From NCBI RefSeq assembly GCF_003369915.1, contig NC_046673.1, positions 23,923,718 through 23,987,717 of the forward strand: DNA of 64,000 nucleotides. Direction: 5' to 3'. The stretch's first letter is position 1. Each line of letters starts with the position of its first letter. Shown here one piece after another: positions 1 through 11,800 of this stretch. The notes under the pieces were generated by a model. It was given only the letters and a program-made list of their open reading frames with translations, searched no databases and was not told the DNA's origin. The position numbers and the translations under genes were made by a program. The stretch is from Drosophila miranda (taxonomy: Eukaryota > Arthropoda > Insecta > Diptera > Drosophilidae).

Positions 1-440
1 AGCAGTGTATTTACCGAAAACTGGAGAAGCAACGACCCCTTGACCCCGGCCGCCCAATGCCACATCCCACATGCCACTCGCCATCATCCGCACAGCCCCT
101 GTCTGGCGATGATGATGGGCCCCTGATGGGAAGCAGAGAACAGAACAGTTCATGATGTTAACCGGATTCCAATGCCAGCAAACCGTTTCTCAGCTGGAGA
201 GCCGTCATAAACGGAATCAACTTCTGCCTGAAAACTCATTCGAACAGACAGACAGGCCCCCATTCCCGTCCCAGGGGAATAATAATGGCACCATCATTCG
301 CTCTTCACTTTTAAACAAAACTGAAAACAGAAAACAGAACAGAACTTTCGAGTGCCCACACACACAATTTCATGTATTTATAAATTCCAAAACAGTAGGT
401 AAAAACAATAACAACACATCAGCAACAATTTGTCGTATAA
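1..440. other. 3' flank of the Tim13-like gene, no gene seen
   Basis: This stretch lies downstream of the minus-strand Tim13-like stop codon. It holds A-rich sequence around 310-430 that probably contains the 3' UTR and cleavage site. I see no convincing coding frame: the plus-strand open frame at 152-529 is uninterrupted but of non-coding composition and runs antisense into the Tim-like 3' end. Confidence 0.5.
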
Positions 441-1880
441 TCAATCTTCCGTCTCCTGGTGGCTGCTCATTGAGAGCTGCTCCTGGCGCTGCTCCATGCG
501 CTTCTTGTGCTCCGCGTGGATGCGACTGACGAAGGCGCGGTTGACCAGACGGTACGAGTCTAAGTAGGTGTTCATGCAGTCGCTGATGCAGGCCCGCTCC
601 CGGGCATCCAGCGACGTGGACAAGTTGTGGAGGCAGTTGCGGAAGCAGTTCTTCGACAGCTTGACGAACATCGTGCGAATGTTTTCCAGCATCATTCCAT
701 TCTGGATCTCCAGCTTTCTCTGGTTCATGGCCTCCAGCGAAATGTGCTTCTGTCCTGTCTGCTCGACCTGCATCTGCTTCTGTTCCTGCCTCTGCTCCTG
801 CTTCTGCTCCTGCTCCTGTTCCTGCTTCTGCTTTTTGGTCAAGGGGTCCGGGTCCGGGTCCGGGACCGAGTGCGAGTCCTCCTTGATTTGCTTTGTGGAA
901 TCGATTGCCGCCTTGAGTCCAGTCACTTTATTGCTTTCTTGATCGATAATCTGCTGCCTGGCCTGCTGCTCCTCCTTGATCAGTTGCCTGTGCTTTATGC
1001 CCAGGGCCAAGTCCGCACGGAACTCCTTGGTAAGCTTTTCCATCTGAATCTTCGGCTGCACCTGCAGCTCCTTCAGGTTGTGGACCATGGGCGCGTGCTC
1101 TGTCTTCAGCTGTTTATCATGACTATCGGCCATCAACGCCTGGAAATCGTTCTCCAGTTCGGGGTTCTCGATCTGCTTCGTGTCCTTCTGCTGCGGCCTA
1201 TTGCTCTCGATCGAGGTGGTCTCCTCCTGTCGGTTCATTATCTTCTCAAACATGGCTTCCTTGAGCTCCTTCACGCCCTCGACCAGGGGCTCTTTCTTAA
1301 GCTCGGCCTTGGGGTCCTCCTGGAGCCCTTTCTTCTCGAGCACGAACTCCTCCAAGATCCGTTTGGTCATCTTATCGAACAGGTCCTCCATCACCTTCAC
1401 CTCCTTTTTGCTGTCGATCGGGCAATCGCACTCCATCTTCGGCTGCTTATTTTTCTCGGCCATTGGGTCAAAGGGTGGGATCGGCTTGCTCAGTTTCGCG
1501 ATCAGTTCCGCCATGAACTCGTCCATCATATTGGGCTGCTGCTGCTGCTGCTTCTCGATAATGATCTCCTTCTCAGCCGCCGTCTTGGCGTCTATCTGGT
1601 TGGGGGGCTGCTTTTCCTGATCGACCAGTGGCACCGTCTGCTCCTTGACCGTCTCGAACAAGGAGTCCCTTTCAGGCTCCGGACTCTGTTTGTTTTGCTT
1701 CCTTGCTCTCCATTCGACCATGATCTCTTCCTTGACCTCTTTCCTGAGCTCTGCCGTGATCTCCTTCTTCAACTCCTCCTTCATCTTGTCCCTAAACTGG
1801 TCCATGACCTCCGTCTGGTGCTGGGGCTGTCGCTGCGGCTGCGGCCGGGCCTTGTCTGTGTGTTTGTTCGGCAGTGACAT
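441..1880 (-). CDS. Tim13-like small-Tim domain protein with long charged N-terminal extension
   Basis: A single-exon 479-aa protein. The start is the ATG at 1880-1878 in the context CAAAATG, a good fly Kozak site; the frame is open further upstream but has no earlier ATG. The last ~75 residues form a zf-Tim10/DDP domain: twin CX3C motifs at about C412/C416 and C431/C435 with 14 residues between, followed by a helix (YLDSYRLVNRAF) resembling that of Tim13. In the family these cysteines form two disulfides after import by Mia40, and Tim8-Tim13 hexamers chaperone inner-membrane precursors in the intermembrane space. Small Tims are normally 80-110 aa. Here about 390 residues rich in Lys, Glu and Gln, probably coiled coil, precede the domain, including short Q runs and (KQ/EQ) repeats. 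Whether it is imported is unknown. Domain call seen directly; function inferred. Confidence 0.85.
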   Translation of the reverse strand: MSLPNKHTDKARPQPQRQPQHQTEVMDQFRDKMKEELKKEITAELRKEVKEEIMVEWRARKQNKQSPEPERDSLFETVKEQTVPLVDQEKQPPNQIDAKTAAEKEIIIEKQQQQQPNMMDEFMAELIAKLSKPIPPFDPMAEKNKQPKMECDCPIDSKKEVKVMEDLFDKMTKRILEEFVLEKKGLQEDPKAELKKEPLVEGVKELKEAMFEKIMNRQEETTSIESNRPQQKDTKQIENPELENDFQALMADSHDKQLKTEHAPMVHNLKELQVQPKIQMEKLTKEFRADLALGIKHRQLIKEEQQARQQIIDQESNKVTGLKAAIDSTKQIKEDSHSVPDPDPDPLTKKQKQEQEQEQKQEQRQEQKQMQVEQTGQKHISLEAMNQRKLEIQNGMMLENIRTMFVKLSKNCFRNCLHNLSTSLDARERACISDCMNTYLDSYRLVNRAFVSRIHAEHKKRMEQRQEQLSMSSHQETED

Positions 1881-3567
1881 TTTGTGAAATGTTGTCAGGT
1901 TAGTGGCACAATGTAAAATCAATGAATAGACTCGACCGGGACAGCCAAGCCTACTGAATGGGATGGGAGTATCTATGGCACTCTATTCGGTTTTCCCTGG
2001 AGTCCGACCAAATGGGGGAGTTCCTGCATCTGACTCAAACTTCCTTTGGGCTTATGGCTTTGTACTGGGGTACTCGCAAATGCATTCCCTTTTGGGACAT
2101 TGTCCCCGCTGTTGGGCAGATTTCGACCCATAGGCCTAGGCCTTGCACGAAACGTTCCTCCACAAGGCTCTCCTTCTCCTTACTCAACTGTAACTTTGGT
2201 GATAATAATCTTTGAATCATAATCAGAAATCGTCAATGCCACGGGCGAAAGAAGGTGTTGCCTGAAGTCAGTGGCGAGTGGCAAATGGCAAGTGGCAAGT
2301 GGCAAGTAGGCTGGGAATTCGTATATTATGTTGCTGCAGCTGTCGGCTCCCACACGCATCTCTAAACGGATTATAATGCGTGTGCGGCCCCTACTTATGC
2401 CTGGCCAACGTTCCGAGCAGTTAAACCGCTTACGGAAATACTCCTCCCCGGTCCCAAGATTTGCTTAACGCTTTAAATGGGGCCGTGCTACCGCCACACC
2501 GTCCCACCGCACCACCGCCACACCGTCCCACCGCACCACCGCCCTCTTGCCGCCGAATTTCAGTGCAGGGAAAAGTCCATTCTGTCACGTTTTATATTGA
2601 TATTTAAAAAAGGAAAGAAACCGCCATGCCTCCCCGCCCCACGGCAGGGGCGGAGCAGGAGTGGGGGACAACTAACAACTAAACAAAATGGCAAAACAAA
2701 TTTCTGCGCGTTTTCGCCACCCTCAGCACGTAGGCGTGGGGGAGGGAATGGGAGGGGGATGCACGTAGCAAATGGCAGCGCCAAGCGGAAATTGCAATTG
2801 AGTGCAAATTGCAGGAAGAAAAGGGCTTCGGCGGGTGGGAGTGGGAGTGGGGGTGGGGTGTCACCAGTCACCAGCCAACAGCCTTTTCCATCTTCATCTC
2901 CATTTTCCTGCCACTTCCTTTTCCTCCTGCTGCTCCTCCTTCCCCTCCTTCCCCGCCTTCGATTCGATTTCGGTCTCGTCTCCCACGGACGAACGACTAC
3001 TGCCTAAATATTTAATGCTCCTCCCGTGGTCCGTGCCGATTCCCCACGGCTAATGAATAAATCTGACCAAAATCTTGGGCCACTCCCCGAAGGCGGCTTT
3101 AATGATTAACAACTGCCAAGCCCAGGCCCAAGCCCAAGCCCAAGCCCAAGCCCAAGCCCCTGTCCCAGCCCCAGACGAAGGTTGAACTGGGCCCCCCAAA
3201 ATGTAAACGCCGACTCTGAGTCGCCCCAACCATAACACACCCGACACCTCGCACCGCCCATACAGCCAGAGGTCTGCTCTGCTCCGCTCTGGTCCTTTGT
3301 TTGCCTGCGACTTTAACAGCCTCGTCGTTTGTCACGTTCTGGGCGCGCGACTTTTATCGCGCCCAAGTCGCGCTGCCTCCGCAGGCAGCTTTAATTCAAT
3401 TTAAAGCCGAAAAGTCTTCAACACTCGAATGGCGGAAAGTATGCTGCGACCTTGCATCCCCCAAAGGGAACGAAGGATTTCCACAGAATGTTCATTTAAA
3501 CAATAATCAATTTAATAAACAAACATCAGCTCTTTGGGCTGGAAACAAAAACGAAACAAAATAAACA
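1881..3567. other. Intergenic region, no gene seen
   Basis: This lies between the starts of the Tim13-like gene and the 3' end of the two-TM gene. It contains a (CACCGTCCCACCG)-type short tandem repeat at about 2500-2545, GGAGTG-type repeats near 2830-2860, and a hexamer repeat at 3120-3161. Open frames here are low-complexity and mutually overlapping, so I call no gene. Confidence 0.5.
3120..3161. repeat. CCAAGC/CCAGGC hexanucleotide repeat
   Basis: About seven tandem copies of CCAAGC with CCAGGC variants. It is open in several frames, giving artificial Leu-Gly and Ala-Trp repeats on the minus strand. Hexamer repeats of this kind recur in the window (4667-4790 and in the coding part of the two-TM gene at 4321-4380). 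Confidence 0.85.
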
Positions 3568-4623
3568 TTAAATACATTTAACATGCGTCTCCAAACAGCC
3601 CTTCTTAAAATTTTTAACGAATTCATCATAGGTTTCGATGCTTTCATCGAGGAAGTGTGGCACAGTTGATTCCCCATTCAGTTCTTCTGGCGGCACAGTT
3701 GGGGATTGCTTGCGTTCATTGTGGGACGCCTCGCTGGATGGATCCGCTGCACCAGACTGGACAGAGTCAGAGAATCGATTCAGTTGTAGTCGGTTCGAGA
3801 TCTGGTTACGGATGCCGCGCCACGCGGCGTGAACTCGATTGGCCAGGGCTTCTGCTACAAAGGCTCTAGCGTATACTGGAAAAGGAGTCCGGCAAGATTA
3901 GAGGGCTGGCTCTCTGCTGCGGACTGTGGACTTACAGATCTTCGTGAGTAGTGGCAAACCGATGGCCGAGCAGAGCACGTGCAGCTTACGAGGGCAAGCC
4001 ACACGGATTGCTGGCAGTAGACGCGACGTCTTCCACATCACATAGGTTGCAGTGGCGATGCATTGCTTGATTGCTCGGCGCATTGCACGCTGAGTTGCCT
4101 GCACGTCGTGGATAGTCAGCCAAGGCTCTTCCAACATCGCGTCCAGCCACTCCTTCACTTCGACTGGGCATGGAGTGCAGCGGATCACCGAGCAAAGGAC
4201 GACACAGATGACACTGACCACGAACATGATGCCTCTGATGAACACTCTTCGCAGAATGCTGGCGTAGTGCAAGCTGAACAGGCCCATCAGGCCCATAGCC
4301 AGGGCGAGCCACACCGGCAGTGTGTATGGCTGTGGTCCTTGACCTTGACCTGGATCTTGACCTGGACCTGGACCTGGACCATTCTCCTTATGGTTGTTGA
4401 CGTTGACGGGCTAGGAGATTGCTCAAGTAAGATTGAAATTGAAAACAACAAAGAATACTCAAGTCCTATTTTAAACATGAAGTAGGCTTTGCTTTCGGTG
4501 ACAGGAATGTAAAAATGGTGCAAAAATGAATTGCAAGCATTTTACAACTTTTAAGACACCCACGGGGAACCCACGAGCTGGTTCATCGAAGGTTCACTTT
4601 TCGGTACATACCCAGAACTCCAT
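3568..4623 (-). CDS. Unrecognised two-TM membrane protein, three coding exons
   Basis: My model joins 4623-4612, 4410-3936 and 3875-3568 (264 aa). Exon 1 codes only for MEFW, after an ATG in context CGAAATGG, and ends at a strong GTATGT donor. Exon 2 begins after CCTAG and ends at T|GTAAGT. The second intron is a typical 60-base fly intron ending TTTTCCAG. Phases agree (12+475+308 nt). The protein starts with an Asn-rich patch, then a Gly-Pro/Gly-Gln repeat (~15-34) from a hexamer microsatellite, then two hydrophobic segments (~37-57 and ~64-80), a Cys-rich hinge (RCTPCP), a basic amphipathic middle region and a hydrophilic acidic C-terminus. I do not recognise the family. The 4-codon first exon is the weakest part; an upstream exon is possible since exon 2 is open back to the acceptor. 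Confidence 0.6.
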
Positions 4624-4666
4624 TTCGATCACGGACACTTCGGCGCAAGGCTGCCACCAATGGGCG

Positions 4667-4790
4667 AGGAAGAGGGCGAGGGCGAGGGCGAGGGCGAAGG
4701 CGAAGGCGATGGCGATGGCGATGGCGAAGGCGAAGGCGATGGCGAAGGCGAGGGCGAAGGCGAAGGCGAGGGCGAAGGCGAGGAAGAGGT
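4667..4790. repeat. GGCGAR/GGCGAT hexanucleotide array
   Basis: About 20 tandem hexamers, mostly GGCGAG and GGCGAA with blocks of GGCGAT. All six frames are open across it, giving (EG)n, (KA/RA)n, (SP)n, (LR)n and (AF)n frames that are artefacts of the repeat. It lies just upstream of the predicted start of the two-TM gene, so it would be 5' UTR or first-intron sequence on the minus strand. Confidence 0.9.
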
Positions 4791-5231
4791 CCACTTCGAC
4801 TTGTGCGACTGCGCAAAAATATCACAACGATGTGAGCCGTACAACTCTCGATTACACAATGAGAAAATCTGGAGCTAGACAAAACTGAGGGCTCGACAAA
4901 TAGTTCCACAGCCAACTTCTGCGAGCAAATTTGCTTTAAATTGTGATTCCAGGGGGAAGGGAGTTGCAAATGACAGATGGTTCCAAATGATCTAGATCTC
5001 TCCAAAAGCACAAAATACAAATGCAATATACATTTATCATCAGATTTGCATTTCGCATTCAATCGAGATGCAGAAACAGTGTGTCCGATCGACTGATTAT
5101 ACCGATAGTAGCTACAACAGATCTCCCAAAAGCTCATGCAACGATTCCGTTTGGACTCGATTATGGATGAGTTCTTCCTGGCTTCTGCCATTGGTGCCTC
5201 ATTGGTGCAACGGAGGCAGGGAATCGTTGCC

Positions 5232-5239
5232 TTATATAG
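5232..5239 (-). promoter_or_regulatory. Possible TATA box for the two-TM gene
   Basis: The minus strand reads GCTATATAAGG, a good TATA box. A start about 30 bases downstream (~5205) would give a transcript running toward the two-TM gene with a ~580-base leader that includes the hexamer array. No transcript evidence, so the assignment is inference. Confidence 0.4.
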
Positions 5240-5299
5240 CGCGTACTTGATGTTCCAGTCTGCTGGGTATAGTATCCCCAAGGAATGATGGCGTTTGAT

Positions 5300-5313
5300 G
5301 GGGGGGGGGGGGG
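5300..5313. repeat. G14 mononucleotide run
   Basis: Fourteen consecutive G residues followed by CTGTGCGGGCGG. Runs this long are prone to length errors in assemblies and can form G-quadruplex-like structures. Confidence 0.9.
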
Positions 5314-8300
5314 CTGTGCGGGCGGTGCGGTAGGTGCGGGGACGTGCCTAGTGGCAAACTAATTTATTCATGGCCGCATGGCGAGACGAGGCTTATCGCT
5401 CTTATCAAGCGAGCGGACTGTTCCGTTCCGTTCTGTTCCGCCCTCCCTCTTCTCATTTGTTAAATATTTGCCCGTTTGGCCAAACAAAAGATTCGAAAGG
5501 ACAAAGGATCCCTCAGAGCTGTAGCGCTGTAGCGCTGAATGGCTGTGTCGTTTCCAAATTTAGCGAAATAAATGAATAAAATTCAACGAGTATTAAACAA
5601 TGTGGTCGGTTGTGGGCCGAAAACGAATTTCCAATCACCAAATGAAGCATGTGTAAAATGGAATTGGAATTAGAATTGGCTTTGGCTCTGGCTCTGGTTC
5701 TGATGCGATGAAATCAACCCCAAATCGAACTGCAATCGAACCCCAAATACGATATACGCCGCACATATTCGAATAACTTCAATTGGATTTGCCAGGAACG
5801 TTTAGGAATGCCAGGAATATCGTCAACGATTTAAGCGGAAATTGATGCAGCTTTTGGGTCAGAGCTGGCTCGGTGTCGGTGTCGGTGTCGGTGTCCCTTT
5901 CCGGCTAATTTCCACTCGGTCTGCGATTTCCTGGCAGCCCCAAAATGTAAATCAAAACTTCAGCTCCAAGTAGCCCCCTAATTAGATTAAGTTTTCCCAA
6001 CAAAAAAAAACACACACACACAGGAGCCGACGCACAAAAAGCTGTTGACAATTTGGATTTGGGTTTGGTTTTTTGCCGCCTGCTCCTGCTCCGGCTCCGG
6101 CTCCTGCTCCGGCTCCTGCTCTCCGGGAAATTTATCCCGAGAAAATGCATACATATATTTTTGACTTGGCGCCAAGTGCGACGGAGTCTCTGCGACGGCT
6201 CCTTGTCTCCTTGTCTCCGTGGAATCCTGCCTCCTGTCTGCTGTCTGTGCTGTCTGTGCTGCCTGTGCTTGTGCCTCGTCTTGCTTAATTATTTCCTTGG
6301 CTAAAGCAAACAATCAACATAATTTCTGACACGCCCACGCCCTGCCCACACCCTGCCCTGCCTTGCCAGGGGTTCTTGCTGTTCTGACAGTATGAAAAAT
6401 GAATAAAGTTGCAGCCAGCCGAGCTCTAAAGGAGACACAATTCCGCTCAAGGACTCATTAGTTGAATTTGAAGCTGCTCCTTGAATCTGCTCTTGCCTGA
6501 TATATAAGATATAAGATGTTCAGATACCATCCCGACAGAGACAGACCCTCATAGTAGGTACAAACGGAGGCATTGATAGAACACAACCTGCCAATATGGT
6601 AATCGATTTTGTCCGAGCACATAATTATTCGGGCTGTAATTTATTCGCAATTCCCGTAATCGATTCCCATTCCCATTGCCCCTCCCCTACCCCTTCCAGG
6701 TGCCAGGGGCCAGGTGCTGGGGCCCCAACACTTTCCCTTGTTTGCATTTAAATTTCGATTTCAATATTACCAAAAAGCAGCATAAATTACTCCTCCAACA
6801 CTCCAGAGCGGAGTGGAGCTCAGCTGTTTTGTCGGGCGGCTTCTTCTTCTTTAAACGACCCCCAGGAACATGTGGATATGCATAAACGTATGTATATCTG
6901 GATGGGGTGTGTGTGTGGACTACAACTATAACTATCGATCTCACTTAAGCCCAGGGGACTCCTGCTAGTGCTACAGCTACTGCTTCTGGTCCTACTGCTC
7001 CTGTTGGTATGGGCCATATGCAAACTGGCAATAAAATTTAAATATTTTGCATATAAATCAAATCGATGGAAATTTTCGGGACAAAGAGCAGTCCGCACAC
7101 ACACACACACAGAAAGGTGCCACAGACACATCTGCAGCAGCAGCAGCAGCAGCAGTTGTATCCTGTGGGTGGCCGTGGCCATATGTGGCTGTGGGCCTGT
7201 CACTCGCCACAGACACAGAAAGCACCGAGAGCCCAAAGCCAAAGCGTCGACGCCCCAAGGACCAGTTTCCGTTTTGGCCAAAAATGCAGCTGCCAGGAGC
7301 CCAGGAGCCCTGGAGCTCGGTCGCCTGGAGGGGGAGGCAGGAATGGTGTCCAAAGGTCGAGACTGGCCAATGCTCGATTGGTGGCTCCTTGCACGTAGAC
7401 GCTGGCTGCTGCTCTAAGTGAGCGATCAGCACGTAAGCCTGAGAGGCGCCGGCAGGACGTATCCCTTGGACCAAACAACCCATGAATCCTGCTTGCAGGA
7501 ATAGAGCGCGTAACATTAAGACATCTCTGAAGCCAGTTTCCCTCAAGGTGAAATGAAAACGGAACCCCATCGGTAATGAAGATCTCTCTGGCCAGAAGCC
7601 ACTGTCAGTGCCATGATGCCGATGCCGATGTGTCTGATGTGTCTGGGCTTCGGTGTTCGGTGTTCGGTTCTCAACACACACGTACTGCTGGATAATGGAT
7701 AATGGCATCCTTGGCTACTGCTGCTGCTCCTTCTCATTTGCATCTCTCGGCGAGGGCTGGCGGGCGCGGACGGGCTCCTAATGCCAGGAGCCTCGATGCT
7801 GGCAATGGATGTACTCGTGTGGATGCAACATTTCGTTTATGTCGAGTGCACTTTCGGTAACATTTATTACACAATTCCAATAAATAACATTTTGCAGGGC
7901 TTCCTGAATGCTGAATGCTGGATGCGGATGCTCCTTTGGCCAGCAACGGCAACGGCAACGGCTTCTTCTTCTAGAGGGAAAGGAGAGGAGAGGAAAGGAG
8001 AGAAAAGCACAGGCAAAAGGCACAACACGGGAGGGACATGCGAGGGATACCGCACGTCGGCAACGATTTTCTTTATGGTATTTACAATGACATCGTCAGC
8101 TCGTCATCGTTTTGCCGCTGGCTCTGGCTCTGGCTCTGGCTGTGGCTGTGGCTCGGGATCTGCAAGGGAGGAGCTAGGGGCCGAGGCAAGGAGTGCATTT
8201 TATTTACGAGCCTGGGAAACGGATGTGGAGTGGAGAGAGCATCCAGCAGAATGCAATGCAATGCTGCAGGACACGGATACTCACTCTTGCAACAGTCTCT

Positions 8301-8807
8301 CCTACTTCTCCTCCATCTTTCTGTATCTCTCTCTCTCTCTCTCTCCCTCTCGCTCTGTGTATGTTTCTGCCATAAATTTGTGTGGTTTATTGATATTTTA
8401 TATGATTTTATTCCATCGGCCATCGCATGTGCCTGGGCACTGCCTGGGCATTGCCTGTGTTCTGAGTGTTGGGGGGGAGCAAGTGTTGTAAATTTGTCAT
8501 TTAATTGACAGTCGTTTCGGTTCTGTTCGGTTCGTTTCGGTCAAATCATAATTGCATTATAGCCCGGGACTCACCATTAAAGCTCCTCCATTATGCTCTT
8601 CCCTTCTCTGTTCTGCTCTGTTCTGTCAGTGTCTCTTCTGTTTTAACGAATTTGAATTTAAATTTTGTGTGCATCGATTTGAGGATTGGAGCATGGAGCA
8701 TGGAGCATGGAGCATGGTGGAGATGCTTCGTGGTTCGGTTCCTTCCTCGTGAATATTTATGAAGTTATTGCAAAGCCAACTGGCATAAACATATTCATCG
8801 GACCGTG

Positions 8808-8808
<1 letters not shown>

Positions 8809-8838
<30 letters not shown>
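8809..8838. repeat. GT dinucleotide microsatellite
   Basis: Fifteen uninterrupted GT units, followed closely by a GGA trinucleotide run (~8850-8872). Confidence 0.9.
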
Positions 8839-8840
<2 letters not shown>

Positions 8841-11800
8841 GCATGGAGCGGGAGGAGGAGGAGGAGGAGGAGTGTACTGTTTGATTTGGAACTCTAACAA
8901 CTGTCGGTGGGTGCCTGGTGTAGATGTGGATGTGGGTCCCTCTCTTCCAGAAATGCACATTGTTTGCACTGTGCAAACTCTGGCAGTCGCTGCTCTGCTT
9001 TTATCCAAATATCAATAGCAAAGGGCCACACTCCACTCTCCACTCACTCGCATATTTATGCAGCACATGATTATGTTTAATTTTGCCTGAAACCAGCCCC
9101 CTTCCCCCCCTCCCCCTTTACTTCAGGCAACGCCTGGCCTTTTCTACTGCTGCTCCTGCTCCTCCTCCTCCTCCTTCTCCCTCCTGTTTCGTCTCGTACT
9201 ATTTTGTGCCGATCATCAAACAGCCGTGCTGATGGTTGGTGGCATCTTTCTCAAGCCCGTGGCACTGTGGCAGCTTCAAATTTGTTGCTTGTTGTTCTTC
9301 GTAGAATAGATCGGCATGGAACATTTCGACCGAGGACAATGTCGATCCAAGACGCCGAGGTCGGTTCAAGACTGTGTCGGTTGAATATCTTAGATATTCT
9401 AAGACTAGGTGCAAGAAGTGAGTGCCAGCTGCAGACTACTTTCAAGTGCGGCCCGTCTGCCGAATAGCCCGTGCCAGATCGCGACAGATTGGGAGAGCGA
9501 CAGAGAACCGCACAAGATAGATAGATAGATAGAGAAGATCAAATATTTTGAAATATTAATGTCCTCTCTCGGTGCAGAGACAACGGCATAAATGTCTCAA
9601 TCCTAAGTGCAAATACAGCAATTTCAGTGCCCATTTCTCTGGGTGTTCACTTACAGCGATGTGAAATATTGAACTTCCTTACTATTTCGGAAATGCCAGA
9701 ATATTAAGCTATAAATATTAAGACTTAATACATTTAGAATTTCAGTTATTCCTGTTCGTTGCCGGCCATATCGTTATCATCCCACCCTTGTCCATTGAGT
9801 CGTTGAATCCTTTTCATTTCCATTCATTTTCCACTGCCCGGCGGCGGCCAGTCCAGGCCAGAGCAGTGCAATGTCAGAAATTAAAATTTATTTTCTGACA
9901 ATTTTCATTTAAAGGCATTCGCATTCGCAGTCTCCCTTCGCTTCGGTTCGGTTTGCAGTTGCAACAGAGCAAACAATCCGCCAAATGGGGCAAATAATGA
10001 AAATAAAAGGCGAAGAGCTTCACTCCGATCCTCCGTGCTCGCGCTGCCTTTTGCTCTGTCCTTAGAGAGAACTAACCAAATCAGAGAAAAAGAACAGGCC
10101 AAATACGATACTTTAAAAAACGAGTTTAATTTCGTTCATAGCAAAAGCTGAAGACCACGTTTTTTTGGCACCAGTGGAGGGCATCCAGACTTCCATTTGA
10201 GCTCCATCCTGCCTCTGGCTTGGGCCCCTGCTCCTGCTCCTGCTCCTGCTGCTGCTCCACTGCTCCCCTGCTGTTTGGGGCTTTCATTTTTATTGTTGTT
10301 CTTGTCACATTTATGCACACTTAATGGCAGCGACAATCGACCTATGAATGTTCTTAGCCTTGGCCAGAAGTGTTGTCCTGGCCATCGCCTGCTGCCTGCT
10401 GCCTGCTGAATCTGTGTGCGTGTGTGTGTGCCGCAGAGCGAGGCAGAGGCAGAGGCTCCACAATGCGGAATAATGGCAGAACGGGGCAGAAAGTCCATAG
10501 ACCATGGGTATACCCCTCAATCAATGGCTGGAGAGAAACGGCCGTCCTTGATTTGTGACTCTGTTACATCCTCCTCTCGGGAGGATCTCGCCCATCATTC
10601 CTTGTTGCAGCCTCCGCTACCGTGTGGGAAAACAATAACGAGCACAAATAGCAACAACAAGATGGCAATTTTCCACCCCCCCACCCCCCAGCCCAAGCCC
10701 CAGCCCCCTCCCTTTGCTTTTGGCTTGGGTGTGGGTTCGAGTTCGGTTTCGTTTGGGCTCTTTTGGTCATTTTGGTTGGGGAGCATATTGAAAAATTGTT
10801 GTTGTAGGAAAAACCCATTTGGCTATTGTTTGTCATACTTTGGACGGCAGCCGTTGCCGTTGCCATTGCCATTCGCTTTTCCTGCTTTTCCTGCTTTTTC
10901 CTGTTTTTCCTGTTGGTCTGTCTCTGCTGCCGTCGCTGCTGCCGCCGCTGCTGCCGCCGCTGCAGTGGATTTTCAATAAATGACTTATGTGTATACACCG
11001 CGGGGCTAACTGCTTTCCATGTTCATATGTGGGAGGGGACGAGGGCTCTATGTGTGTGTGTGTGGCAGGACAGGACAGGACAGGACAGAATAGGAAGTGG
11101 GTTTTGGGGCTGGGGCTGGGGTTGTAACGGGTATATCTCCCTTATCCTTGCTCCTTTTCTGGCTGTTTGTGCTTTTAACGGGGCCCAGCTGCGTTCGGGT
11201 TTCGAAAATCGCTTTTAAAAATAATAACAATGTTGTTTGGCTTTGGATACCACTTCCCGTTCATCAAGCCCCTCCCCCTCCCCCTCCCACCCTTGAAATG
11301 GGGCACAAAATACAGAAGGGGGTACAATTAGGGTTAAGCCCCGAATTTGAACTGCAAAGGGCCCCCCTCCGCCCACCCTCCGACACGCTCGACAGGACAC
11401 TCATTGAGTTTGCTTTGCGAGAAAAACAAGTGTGACCGTTCGCTGTGAATGAAGAGCTGTGTTGCCAACACTGTTATGTTACCAACACTGTTTACCAGCC
11501 GGTCTCAATCCGCCCTGATTGTTGCCTTTCCTCGTGGTAGAAGAATGGATGAGCGCCATTTTCCAATTGCCGAAAATGTTTGCTCTCGTTATGACTCCTT
11601 TGGGGATCGATGTGGGGGTTGGAGGAGCATATTACTCGTCTGGCTGGCAAATCGATTGTGCTTCTGCGACTCCTCCACTTTAAAGTGGAAGCATGGGACG
11701 CCCAGGGAGGGGCATTTGCTTGTTGGAATTACTTATACTCCTTCTCCGGATGTCCTTCGAGTGCCGCCTCTGTTCTTCTCTCTGGCTCTGTGCTCCACGA

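Noticed and set aside
627..1877. 416-aa plus-strand open frame
   Set aside because: It is the antisense shadow of the Tim13-like gene: Leu-rich because the opposite strand is Gln/Lys/Glu-rich. The minus frame has the twin CX3C motif.
4583..5281. Minus-strand 232-aa frame and other frames across the hexamer array
   Set aside because: All frames are open because of the repeat. The parts outside have no conserved look and no consistent splice joins.
10416..10979. 187-aa plus frame with a poly-Ala end
   Set aside because: Built from microsatellites (Pro, Phe and Ala runs) with a competing antisense frame; no domain.
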